DNA from: Acidobacteriota bacterium
Lineage (GTDB): Bacteria; Actinomycetota; Thermoleophilia; Gaiellales; Gaiellaceae
NCBI GenBank assembly: GCA_028876365.1
Contig: JAGWRZ010000148.1
Location: 1-32,497, forward strand
Direction: 5' to 3'
DNA length: 32,497 bases
The first letter of the stretch is position 1; each line of letters begins with the position of its first letter. Below are positions 16,516-25,311 of this stretch, one piece after another. The position numbers and the translations under genes were made by a program. Below the pieces are notes generated by a model that had not been told where the DNA came from, made no database searches, and saw only the letters and a list, made by a program, of their open reading frames with translations.

Positions 16516-18323
16516 AGGACTACGCGATGATCGGCGACCTGCAGACCGCCGCCCTCGTCGAGCGTGGCGGCTCGATCGACTGGCTCTGCTTCCCGCGGTT
16601 CGACTCCCCCGCCTGCTTCGCCGCGCTCCTCGGCGATGCGGACAACGGCCGTTGGCTCCTCGCGCCGACCGCGGGCGGCAAGACGTGGCGCCGCTACTCC
16701 GGGGACACGATGATCCTCGAGACGACGTGGGAGAGCGACACGGGCGCCGTTCGCGTGTACGACTTCATGCCGCCGCGCAACTCCGCGCCGGAGCTCGTGC
16801 GCATCGTCGAAGGCGTCCGCGGCACGGTGGACATGCGCTCCGACCTCGTCATCCGCTTCGACTACGGCCACGTCGTCCCGTGGCTCCGGCGCATCGACGA
16901 CCTGACGCGGGTCGCCGTCGCCGGCCCCGACGGGCTGTGCTTCCGCACGTCCGCCCATACCCGCGGCGAGAACCTCCGCACGGTCTCGACCTTCACCGTC
17001 GAGGAGGGCCAGCGCGTCCCGTTCACGCTCTCGTGGTTCCCGCCGCACGGCGACCTGCCGCGGTACGGCGACCCGGAGGCCGCCCTGACCGAGACGGACG
17101 CGTTCTGGCAGGAGTGGATCGGGAAAGGGCGCCCGGACGTGCCCGACGAGTGGCGGCCGGTGCTCCTGCGCTCGCTCCTCACGCTCAAAGCGCTCATCTA
17201 CGAGCCGACGGGGGGCATCGTCGCGGCGCCGACGACGTCCCTGCCGGAGTGGATCGGCGGCGTGCGCAACTGGGATTACCGCTACTGCTGGCTACGCGAC
17301 GCGACTCTGACGCTGCTCGCGCTCCTGAACGCCGACTTCCGTGACGAGGCGAAGGCGTGGCGCACATGGCTCGTGCGCGCGGTCGCAGGCGACCCGGCCG
17401 ACATCCAGATCATGTACGGCGTCGCCGGCGAGCGCCGGCTGACGGAGCTCGAGCTGCCCTGGCTCCCCGGGTACGAGAGCTCGGCGCCGGTGCGCATCGG
17501 CAACGCGGCGAGCGAGCAGCTCCAGATCGACGTCTTCGGCGAGGTCGTCGACGCTCTCTACCAGGCGCGCGTGCACGGCCTCGAGTTCGCGCGCAATCCA
17601 TGGGACCTCCAGATCGTGCTGCTCGAGCATCTCGAGCGCATCTGGCGCGAGCCGGACGAGGGGATCTGGGAGATACGAGGGCCGAAGCGGCATTTCGTGC
17701 ACTCGAAGGTGATGGCCTGGGTCGCGTTCGACCGCGCGGTGCGCTCGGTCGAGGAGCACGCGTCGCCGGGCCCGGGCGAGCACTGGCGCGAAGTCCGGGA
17801 CGCCATCCACGCCGACGTCCTCGAAAAGGGCTTCGACGAGGAGCTCGGCTCGTTCGTGCAGTCGTACGGGTCGCAGGAGCTCGATGCGAGCCTGCTCCTG
17901 ATCCCCCTCGTCGGGTTTCTGCCGGCGTCCGACCGGCGCATTCGGGGAACCGTCGAGGCGATCGAGAAGCACCTCGTCGTCGACGGGCTCGTGCGCCGTT
18001 ACCGCCCGGAGAGAAGCGGCGTGGACGGCCTGCCGCCGCGCGAGGGCGTCTTCCTGCCCTGTTCGTTCTGGCTCGTCGACTGCCTCGAGCTCCTCGGGCG
18101 CAGCGACGATGCCACCCGGCTCTTCGATCGCCTCGTCTCGCTCGCCAATGACGTCGGGCTGCTCGCCGAGGAGTACGACCCGGAGGCGAAGCGGATGCTC
18201 GGCAACTTCCCGCAGGCGTTCACCCATCTCGCGCTCGTCAACTCCGCGTTCAACCTACTCCCGCACCTTCCCTCGCCGATGGACCGGCGTCACGCGCAGC
18301 GGCAATCGTCACCGCGGCGTTGA
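16503..18323 (+). CDS. Glycoside hydrolase family 15 enzyme (glucoamylase or trehalase), copy A
   Basis: Hydrolyses alpha-glucosidic bonds with inversion. The 606-residue protein starts [33 protein letters not shown], the beta-sandwich N-domain of bacterial GH15 enzymes, some of which are trehalases. The (alpha/alpha)6 barrel holds [19 protein letters not shown] (likely general acid Glu) and [22 protein letters not shown] (likely general base Glu). No signal peptide, so it acts in the cytoplasm. ATG 16503 is chosen; GTG 16497 is equally in frame. The last 25 residues or so overlap the opposing GH15 gene. Confidence 0.92.
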   Translation: [606 protein letters not shown]

Positions 18324-20067
18324 TGAGGGTCAGGTGGCTCAGGCCCTGAGGGAAGTTCCCGAGCAGATCGCCTGACGACGGGTCGACTTCCTCCGACAGC
18401 AGGCCGACGTCGTTCTCGTAGTCGAGCAGCTGCTCGAACAGCGCCTCGGCCTCGTCGATGCGGCTCATCTTCGCCAAGGCGGACACGAGCCAGAACGAGC
18501 ACGCGAGAAACGCGCCCTCGTGGCCGCACTCACGCGTCGTTCGATACAGGAGGCCGCCGCCGGCGTCGAGGCCGGCGCGGACCGCGTCGATCGTCAGCCC
18601 GAACCGCTCGGCCGAGTGATCCTGCCAGCCCATGTGCGCGCCGCGAAGCACGCCGGCGTCGAGCGAGTCGCCGCCGGCGAACTCGACGTACGCGCCGAGC
18701 TCGTCCGACCAGCACCGGGCTTCCACGAACGCGCGCACCGCGTCGCGCTGCTTCCGCCAGTGCGCGACGTGGTCGCCCGGAAGCTCACCGTGCTCGACGA
18801 GGGCGAGTCCGCGGTCGAAGGCCATCCAGACACCCATCTTCGACGAGGTGTAGTGGCGACGGTCGTCGAGCTCCCACATGCCGGAGTCGGCGTCCTGCCA
18901 GGCGATCGCGACGCGGTCGATGCAGCCGGCGAGCATCTTCGCCGTGTCGGGATCGAGCGCGTTCCCGTGCCGCACGTACATCGATGTCGTCTCGATGAGG
19001 TCGCCCCAGGTGCCGAGCTGGATCTGGCTCGCGGCCGCGTTGCCGTATCGCACCGGACGGGAGTCGCGGTACCCGCGGAGCGGGAGCCGGTCGCGTCGCT
19101 GCGCCGCTTCCCCGTCGACCGTGTAGAAGGGGTGCACGTCGGGCGCCGTCGAGCGAACCGCGCGCAGGAGGCAGGAGAACGACTCGTGCACTTGTTCGGG
19201 CAGGCCGAGACCGATGAGCGCGTCGAGCGTGAACGCCGCGTCTCGCACCCACATGTAGCGGTAGTCGTAGTTCTTGTCGCCGCCGATACGCTCGGGAAGG
19301 GAGGTCGTCGGCGCCGCGACGATCGCACCGCTCGGCGCATGCACGAGGAGCTTGAGCGCAAGAGCGCTTCGGGCGACGTGCTCGGCCCACGGGCCCTCGT
19401 AGTCCCATCCGCCGAGCCAGCGCCGCCAGACCTCGACAGTCCGGTCGATGCGACGCTCGACGTCGGCGCGCAGCGGCATCGGGATCGGCTCGTCCTCGGT
19501 CGCGCAGAGCGCGAGGAGCGCGCGCTCGCCCTCGCGGATCCGGAACACGCCCTGGACCGCGTCGCCGCCGATCGCCGGATCGCCCGCGTCCCAGGTGTGG
19601 ATGCCGACGCGCAGGCCGGCGCCGTGGGCGACGACGGATCCGCGCCGCATCTCGATCGCCGGCGCGACGCGGCCCCAGTCGAAGCGCGGCTCGACCCGCC
19701 ACGTCATCTCCACCTCGCCGGAAAGCCCCTCGACGCGACGCACGACTTCGGTCCATGGGAGGAGCCCGCCGTCCTGCAGCGAGAGCGCCTCGGTCACCCG
19801 GACGGCGCCGTCCCTCGTCGTGTAGGTCGTCTCGAGCACGTTCGAGCGGTCGAGATAGCGCCGGTTCGCGTCGAAGCTCGCGGTCGGCGCCAGCCCGAAG
19901 CGACCCCCCTTTTCGGGGTCGAGGAGCGCGGCGAACGTCGACGGCGCGTGGATGTCACGCAGCGAGAGAAAGTCGATCGCACCGTCGGCGGCGACGAGCG
20001 CGACCGTGCGGCCGTCGCCGAGCGCGGCGTATGCGCCGATCGGCGCAAACCCCTTTTTTCGCCTCAT
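18250..20067 (-). CDS. Glycoside hydrolase family 15 enzyme, copy B
   Basis: Paralogue of the plus-strand neighbour, 605 residues, with the same domain order: [28 protein letters not shown] at the N-terminus, [35 protein letters not shown] (general acid Glu) and [23 protein letters not shown] (general base Glu). The N-terminal region differs more from copy A than the barrel does, so the substrates may differ. ATG 20067 starts 14 bases after dnaE2 ends, so it may be read from the dnaE2 promoter. Its 3' end overlaps copy A by 74 bases, tail to tail. Confidence 0.92.
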   Translation of the reverse strand: [605 protein letters not shown]

Positions 20068-20081
20068 GTCGTGTAAACGCG

Positions 20082-23000
20082 CTAGCGGTGCCCGAAGTGA
20101 TGGGCCGAGGGGAGCGAGCCGCGGACGTCGGCTCCCTCGGTCAGCTCGCGGGCGAGCGGGGCGAGGGAGACGAGCTCGTCGACGACGACGTTCCGGTTGC
20201 GGTCGGCGCGCTCGTATCGGCCCTTGGCGAGGAGGAGCGGCTCCCCGCGGACGACGGCGCGGAAGCGGTCGTAGACCTGCGGGACGACGATGAGGTTGAT
20301 CTGCGCGAACTCGTCCTCGAGCAGCATGAAGACGACGCCGTTGGCCGTCGCGGGGCGCTGGCGGGCGACGACCATCCCCGCTACCTGCACGCGCGAGCGG
20401 TCCGGCCGATCGCGCAGCTCGATGCTCGAGAGCGTCTCCGGGGGGAAGTGAGGGCGCATGAGCTCGACCGGGTGGACGCCGATCGAGAGGCTCGTCGTGC
20501 GGTAGTCGGAGAGCACGCGCTCCCACGTCGACGGCTCCGGCAGGTCGGGCGTCGCCACCGTCGGCTCGAGCGGGAGCGCGAGCTGCTTCTCCTCGCCCCC
20601 CGACCCGGGAACGGTCCGCGGGCGCGGCACGAGCCCGAGCTGCCACAGGAGATCGCGGCGCCGCATCCCGAGCGAGTCGCACGCACCGGACTCGACGAGC
20701 GCGCGCAGCTCGTCGCCGGACAGCCGGGTTCGCTGCGCGAGCTCGCGGATCGATGTGTACGGGCGACTCGCCACCACCTCGGCGGCGTCGTCCTCCCCTA
20801 CACCCTGCACGTACGCGAGCCCGATGCGCACGGCGCCGCCTTCGATCGTGCAGCCGGCCCCGCTGCGGTTCACGTCCGGCGGCCGCGTCTCGATGCCGTG
20901 CCGCTGCCCGTCGCGCACGAGCGTCGCGGGCGGATAGAAGCCCATCGGCTGCGCATTCAGCAGCGCTGCGAGGAACTCGGCGCCGTAGTGGTGGCGAAGC
21001 CATGCCGACTGGTATGCGAGCAGCCCGAACGCAGCAGAATGCGACTTCGGGAACCCGAACCCGGAGAACGCGACGAGCTTGTCGTACACCATGTCCGCGG
21101 TGCCGGCGTCGACGCCGTGCGCGAGCGCGCCTGCGACGAAGCGCTCGCGGTACGACTCGAGCGCCGCGTGCGAGCGCTTGCGGCTCATGGCGCGCCGCAG
21201 CCCCTCCGCCTCGCCCACGGTGAAGCCGGCGAGATGGATGGCGACGTCGAGCACCTGATCCTGGAAGACGACGACGCCGAGCGTGTCGCGCAGCGGCTCC
21301 TTCAGCAGCGGATGGTCCGCAGGTGGATCGAAGCGCGGGTCCTCCCTCAGCTTCTGCCGCCGCTCGATGTACGGATGCACCGCCTTGCCCTGGATCGGCC
21401 CCGGCCGCACGAGCGCGACCTGGATGGTGATGTCGTCGAGGTTCTCCGGCTTCGTGCGCAGGATCGTCTGCATCTGCGCGCGGCTCTCGATCTGGAAGCA
21501 GCCGACGGTGTCCGCCTGCTGGATCTGCGCGAACACGTCGGGATCGTCGAGCGGGATGCGCGACAGATCGATCTTCTCGCCGCGCGTGCGCGCGATCATG
21601 TCGACGCATTCCTCGACCGCCGAGAGCATCCCGAGCCCGAGGAGGTCGATCTTGAGGAAGCCCGCGTCGGCGCACGAGTCCTTGTCCCACTGGCACATCT
21701 GACGGCCCGCCATCGCGGCAGGCTGCACAGGGACGAGCTCGACGAGCGGGCGGGTCGAGATGACCATCCCGCCCGGATGCTGGGAGATGTGGCGCGGGAG
21801 CCCGCCGATCTCGGCGCACAGCTCCGCGAATGCACGCCAGCGTGGGGACTCGAGCTTCTGCTGCGCATCCGGGAGCATGGCGAGCTCGTCGGAGACGCGC
21901 GCCGCGTTCCATCCGTCGGTGAGCCTCGCGATCCGCTCGAGGTCCGCGGACGGCAGGCCGAGCGCCTTGCCGACGTCGCGGATGGCGCCACGCGACCTGT
22001 ATGTCGCGAAGCTCGCGACGAGGGCGGCGTGCTCGCGGCCGTAGCGCTCGGTGACGCGGACGATGAGCTTCTCGCGGATGTCCCGCGGGAAGTCCAGGTC
22101 GATGTCCGGCACCGATGCGAGCTCGCGGTTGATGAAACGCCCGAGCGAGAGGTTCGCCTGCACCGGGTCGACGTGCGAGAGCCCGGTCAGGTAGCAGACG
22201 AGCGAGCCGACGGACGAGCCGCGCCCGCGCCCCGGGGGCAGCAGATGCCGCATCGACCCGGGGCCGCGCACCTCGAGCGCGACCTCGCGCGCGAGCTCGA
22301 GCACTTCCCAGTGCAGGAGGAAGAAGCCTGCGAGGCCGAGCTCGTCGATGAGCGCGAGCTCGTCGTCCAGCCGAGCCCGCGCGACGCGATCGTGGCCGTA
22401 GCGCTCGCCGAATGCGACGTTGCAGATGCGTGTCAGCTGCGCGATCGCGGGATCGGCGCCGTCGGAGAAGTCGGGATAGCGGTATCCGAGCTCTTGCGTC
22501 AGGTCGAACGCGAGCCGTTCCGCGAGCTCGTGTGTGCGCTCGACGGCGTCGCGATCCCCGGGAAAGCGGTCGAGCATGGTCGCCGGCGGAACGAGGACGC
22601 ACTCGTGGTTGCCGCGCCGCTCGCGCTCGCAGCCGTCGAGCGACGTGCGGCAGCGAACGGCGACGAGCACATCCTGGAGCGCAGCGCGCGATGCCGCATG
22701 CGCGTGCACGTCTCCGGTCGCGACCGTCTGCACGCGGAGCGAGTCGGCGAGATCGCGGAGCGCCGCGTTGCGGCGTGCGTCCCCACGCTCGTAGGGCCGC
22801 TGGAGCTCGACGTAGAAACGATCGCGGCCGAAGGCGCGGGCCAAGTCGGCCGCAGCGTTCGGATAGTGCACGGCGAGGCCGTCGCGGGCGCAGCCCGAGA
22901 GGCAGACGAGCCCCTCGTTGCGTTCTTCGAGCAGCTTCTGGTCGAGCGCCGGCGGCAGCGCCTCCCGGCTCTGCGTCGAGCGCGTGCGCGCATGCGCTGC

Positions 23001-23279
23001 GGTGAGGAGCAGGCAGAGGTTCGCGTAGCCGGCTGCGCTCTCGACGAGGAGCGTCACGTGCGCGCCCCCCGTCAGCGTCACCTCCGCGCCGGTGATCGGG
23101 CGCACGCCCGCGTGCTTCGCCGCGTGCGCGAACTCGAGCGACCCGTAGACGCCGTCGTGGTCGGTGAGCGCGAGCGCCTCGTAGCCGAGCTCCGCTGCCC
23201 GGGTTGCGAGCTCCTCGGGCTGCGACGCGCCGTCGAGAAAGGAGTACGCCGAGTGCGCGTGCAGCTCCGTGTAGGCCAT
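20082..23279 (-). CDS. dnaE2: Error-prone DNA polymerase III alpha subunit (DnaE2/ImuC)
   Basis: C-family polymerase for SOS translesion synthesis. The 1065-residue protein has an N-terminal PHP domain (TELHAHSAYSFLDGAS, LALTDHDGVYG), GRGRGSSVGSLVCYLTGLSHVDP at about 351-372 and the catalytic PDIDLDFPRD at 391-400, the finger region MSRKRSH, tandem helix-hairpin-helix, and an OB-fold near the C-terminus (VQVAGMVVARQRP). The ending SLPSAHHFGHR is typical of DnaE2. Length below the ~1160 of replicative DnaE, together with an SOS box before the start and imuB nearby, supports the error-prone type. Confidence 0.94.
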   Translation of the reverse strand: MAYTELHAHSAYSFLDGASQPEELATRAAELGYEALALTDHDGVYGSLEFAHAAKHAGVRPITGAEVTLTGGAHVTLLVESAAGYANLCLLLTAAHARTRSTQSREALPPALDQKLLEERNEGLVCLSGCARDGLAVHYPNAAADLARAFGRDRFYVELQRPYERGDARRNAALRDLADSLRVQTVATGDVHAHAASRAALQDVLVAVRCRTSLDGCERERRGNHECVLVPPATMLDRFPGDRDAVERTHELAERLAFDLTQELGYRYPDFSDGADPAIAQLTRICNVAFGERYGHDRVARARLDDELALIDELGLAGFFLLHWEVLELAREVALEVRGPGSMRHLLPPGRGRGSSVGSLVCYLTGLSHVDPVQANLSLGRFINRELASVPDIDLDFPRDIREKLIVRVTERYGREHAALVASFATYRSRGAIRDVGKALGLPSADLERIARLTDGWNAARVSDELAMLPDAQQKLESPRWRAFAELCAEIGGLPRHISQHPGGMVISTRPLVELVPVQPAAMAGRQMCQWDKDSCADAGFLKIDLLGLGMLSAVEECVDMIARTRGEKIDLSRIPLDDPDVFAQIQQADTVGCFQIESRAQMQTILRTKPENLDDITIQVALVRPGPIQGKAVHPYIERRQKLREDPRFDPPADHPLLKEPLRDTLGVVVFQDQVLDVAIHLAGFTVGEAEGLRRAMSRKRSHAALESYRERFVAGALAHGVDAGTADMVYDKLVAFSGFGFPKSHSAAFGLLAYQSAWLRHHYGAEFLAALLNAQPMGFYPPATLVRDGQRHGIETRPPDVNRSGAGCTIEGGAVRIGLAYVQGVGEDDAAEVVASRPYTSIRELAQRTRLSGDELRALVESGACDSLGMRRRDLLWQLGLVPRPRTVPGSGGEEKQLALPLEPTVATPDLPEPSTWERVLSDYRTTSLSIGVHPVELMRPHFPPETLSSIELRDRPDRSRVQVAGMVVARQRPATANGVVFMLLEDEFAQINLIVVPQVYDRFRAVVRGEPLLLAKGRYERADRNRNVVVDELVSLAPLARELTEGADVRGSLPSAHHFGHR

Positions 23280-23285
23280 CCGCCT

Positions 23286-23291
23286 ACGCTA
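23286..23291 (-). promoter_or_regulatory. -10 element of dnaE2
   Basis: TAGCGT on the minus strand, six bases before ATG 23279; adjoins the SOS palindrome, so repressor binding would cover the spacer of the promoter. Predicts a leaderless dnaE2 transcript. Confidence 0.55.
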
Positions 23292-23292
23292 T

Positions 23293-23308
23293 ACGAACAT
23301 ATGTTCGT
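23293..23308. promoter_or_regulatory. LexA operator (SOS box) of dnaE2
   Basis: ACGAACATATGTTCGT is a 16-bp perfect palindrome with the GAAC-N4-GTTC core of actinobacterial and Bacillus-type LexA boxes. It lies between the -10 element and the expected -35 region of dnaE2, in the 41-bp gap before the beta-propeller gene. Confidence 0.88.
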
Positions 23309-23320
23309 TCGCTACTGCTG

Positions 23321-24292
23321 CTAGGGGTGGTGCACGTCCGCCCAGAGCGGGACGTCGCCGAGCCCGAGCGGCACGAAGTCGAGGCCGTCCGGCGTGTTGA
23401 GATAGCCCGCCCCCGTGCCGGCGATCCCGGCGTGGCCGTACTGCCAGACGATCCGGTTCGTCTTCGGGTCGATGACGACGACGCGGTCGTTGTAGTCGTC
23501 GTTCACCGCGATGTTCCCGTTCGGGAGCATCATCGCGAGCGACGGATGGTCGAGCGCGGCCCATCCCGACACCGGCCTGTAGCGCCACAGCACCCTGCCG
23601 CGCCGGTTGATGATGAGCGCCGCGCCGGGGCTCGAGTAGTCGGCGAGCAGGATCCTCCCGCCCGGGAGCGGCTGCGGGTCGGACGGATACGACACGGGCG
23701 CCTGCACCGCCCACCGCAGCTTCCCGCTCCCCGAGATGTCGTCGATCCACGAGCCCTGGATCTCGGAGACGAGCACGCCTCCGCCGGGCAACGGCGTGTC
23801 GCCGTTGACGGCGCCGAGATAGCGCGGCGGGTCGTGCCGGCACACGCCGGTCGTCCCGAGCTGCTTGACGATCCGGTGCGCGCGGATGAAGAGGACGCGG
23901 CAGTTGTACGCGTCGGCCACCGTGAGCGTGCCGTTCGGGAGCACGTACGCGTCGTCGGGCGTGTTCAGCTCGTTCGGGCCGCTTCCTCGCACCCCCGGCG
24001 TGCCGTACAGATGAACGCGCGCGTGCGTCGCGATGTTCACGGAGACGATCGTGTGCGCCTCCTCCTCGTTGGACACGATCGCCTTGCCGCCCGGCTCGAC
24101 GAACGTGTCGTCGTCGAAGTAGAGGTGGACGCCCCGCGCGAGGTCGCGGGCGTTCGGGAAGTGCCACAGGATCCGGTGGTGCGAGTCGACGAGGAGCATG
24201 CGGTCGTTGCCGCGGTCGGCGATGAGCAGCGCGCCCGGGAGGGCGACGTGCAGCGAGAGGGCGCTCGCGATGGCTGCCAGCAGACCGATCAC
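23321..24292 (-). CDS. Secreted beta-propeller (PQQ/NHL-like repeat) protein
   Basis: The 323-residue product starts with a hydrophobic signal segment (MIGLLAAIASALSLHVALPG) and contains repeated blades of the form LPNGTLTVADAYNCRVLFI, LPGGRILLADYSSPGA, LPNGNIAVNDDYNDRVVVID and NRIVWQYG. The pattern [LP]-x-G-x-[IL]-x-[IV]-x-[DN] recurs five or six times, which suits a six-bladed propeller. It resembles arylsulfotransferase-like and NHL proteins, but I see no catalytic signature. GTG 24292 has TAGGGT six bases upstream. It shares no operon sign with dnaE2, whose SOS box lies between them. Confidence 0.82.
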   Translation of the reverse strand: MIGLLAAIASALSLHVALPGALLIADRGNDRMLLVDSHHRILWHFPNARDLARGVHLYFDDDTFVEPGGKAIVSNEEEAHTIVSVNIATHARVHLYGTPGVRGSGPNELNTPDDAYVLPNGTLTVADAYNCRVLFIRAHRIVKQLGTTGVCRHDPPRYLGAVNGDTPLPGGGVLVSEIQGSWIDDISGSGKLRWAVQAPVSYPSDPQPLPGGRILLADYSSPGAALIINRRGRVLWRYRPVSGWAALDHPSLAMMLPNGNIAVNDDYNDRVVVIDPKTNRIVWQYGHAGIAGTGAGYLNTPDGLDFVPLGLGDVPLWADVHHP

Positions 24293-24298
24293 CCCGGC

Positions 24299-24308
24299 AC
24301 CCTAGGCT
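24299..24308. promoter_or_regulatory. Back-to-back -10 elements for the propeller gene and thiE
   Basis: On the minus strand TAGGGT (24304-24299) ends six bases before GTG 24292. On the plus strand TAGGCT (24303-24308) ends 17 bases before the thiE ATG, giving a leader of about 11 bases. The two hexamers share the central TA of CCTAGG. Confidence 0.5.
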
Positions 24309-24325
24309 TAACCGCTGGGAATCGG

Positions 24326-24937
24326 ATGAGTGAACCGTTAAGAATCGGCGACGCGCGCCTCTATCTCGTCCTCGAGGGCCGCGATGCGGGAGTGGTCGAG
24401 CCGGCGCTGCGCGGCGGCGTCGGCGTCGTCCAGCTGCGCGACAAGGAGCTCACCGACGACGAGCTCGTGCGCGCCGCCGGGCCGTTTCGCCGTGCGTGCG
24501 AGGCGCACGGCGCGCTCTTCATCCTCAACGACCGTCCCGAGCTCGTCGCGGCATGCCGCGCCGACGGCGTGCACGTCGGGCAGTCGGACGCCTCGGTGGC
24601 CGAAGCGCGCGCGATCGTCGGGCCGGGCGCGATCGTCGGGCTTTCGGTCGAGACGGAGGCGCAGCTCGACGACATCGCGGGCGCCGACTATCTCGGCGTC
24701 ACCGTCTTCGGGACGCCGACGAAGACCGATGCGCGGCCCGGCGGGCTCGATCTCGTGCGCGCGGCGGCGGCTCGCGTGACGATCCCGTGGTTCGCGATCG
24801 GGGGCATCGATCTCGCGAACGTCGCCGAGGTGGCTGCGGCGGGGGCGCCGGGGATCGCGGTCGTGCGCGCGATTCGCGACGCGGACGACCCGGAGACGGC
24901 GGCGCGCGCGCTACGCGCCGTCATCGCGCAGGGGTAG
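24326..24937 (+). CDS. thiE: Thiamine-phosphate synthase
   Basis: Joins HMP-diphosphate and the thiazole phosphate to make thiamine monophosphate. The 203-residue TIM barrel shows GVVQLRDKEL, LFILNDRPELVAAC, GVHVGQSDAS, YLGVTVFGTPTKTDA (diphosphate loop) and PWFAIGGIDLANV, all classic ThiE motifs. It stands alone, with no thiC, thiD or thiG nearby, and no TPP riboswitch fits in the 33-base gap upstream. Convergent with the 47-residue gene, stops three bases apart. Confidence 0.95.
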   Translation: MSEPLRIGDARLYLVLEGRDAGVVEPALRGGVGVVQLRDKELTDDELVRAAGPFRRACEAHGALFILNDRPELVAACRADGVHVGQSDASVAEARAIVGPGAIVGLSVETEAQLDDIAGADYLGVTVFGTPTKTDARPGGLDLVRAAAARVTIPWFAIGGIDLANVAEVAAAGAPGIAVVRAIRDADDPETAARALRAVIAQG

Positions 24938-24940
24938 CAG

Positions 24941-25084
24941 CTAGACGCCCGGCGGGTCCCCGCGGAGCGATCCGACCGCCGTCTCGAGCAGGTCCCATGC
25001 TCGCCGGATGTTTTCGAGCCCGTCCTCGACGAGGATGTGCTGCACCGCGATCGCGTCGCGCTCGACGACGTCGTCGTCACTCAT
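24941..25084 (-). CDS. 47-residue protein at the end of the imuB operon
   Basis: The product begins MSDDDVVERDAIAVQHILVE and continues with an amphipathic helix (NIRRAWDLLETAVGSL). Its ATG overlaps the stop of the DUF6504 gene (ATGA), and it follows imuB and DUF6504 without a gap, so it should be induced with them by DNA damage. I do not recognise the family. The coupling and a reasonable hydrophobic-polar pattern argue that it is translated. Confidence 0.6.
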   Translation of the reverse strand: MSDDDVVERDAIAVQHILVEDGLENIRRAWDLLETAVGSLRGDPPGV

Positions 25085-25311
25085 GCGCCTCGCTGGGTAT
25101 ACCACCCGCCGCCTGAGCCGTCGTGGAAGACGACGGTGTTCTCGCCGCTCTCGAGCACGACCTCGAAGTAGCGGCGCAGCACCGGCTCCTCCGTCCACCA
25201 GCGGTCGAGCACCCGCCACTCCTCGCGCAGGACGGCGACGTGCTGGTGGTTCACCTCGCAGGGGACGCCGTCGAAGCGGGACTGGACGCGCGCGGGGCGC
25301 GGCGCATTCAG
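25081..25311 (-). CDS. DUF6504-like protein with a CTG start
   Basis: Small protein of 76 residues that resembles DUF6504 proteins found beside imuB/dnaE2 in actinobacteria: RFDGVPCEV, REEWRVLDRWWTEEP, RRYFEVVLESG and VVFHDGSGGGWYTQR. Function unknown, but linked by context to ImuB. The frame has no ATG, GTG or TTG before residue 20. CTG 25311 overlaps the imuB stop as CTGA and gives the full domain. ATG 25307 is out of frame. The alternative GTG 25254 would remove the first conserved strand. Confidence 0.8.
   Translation of the reverse strand: MNAPRPARVQSRFDGVPCEVNHQHVAVLREEWRVLDRWWTEEPVLRRYFEVVLESGENTVVFHDGSGGGWYTQRGA

Noticed and set aside
24293-24325. TPP riboswitch before thiE
   Set aside because: Only 33 bases separate the two divergent start codons, too little for a THI element, and no THI box sequence is present.
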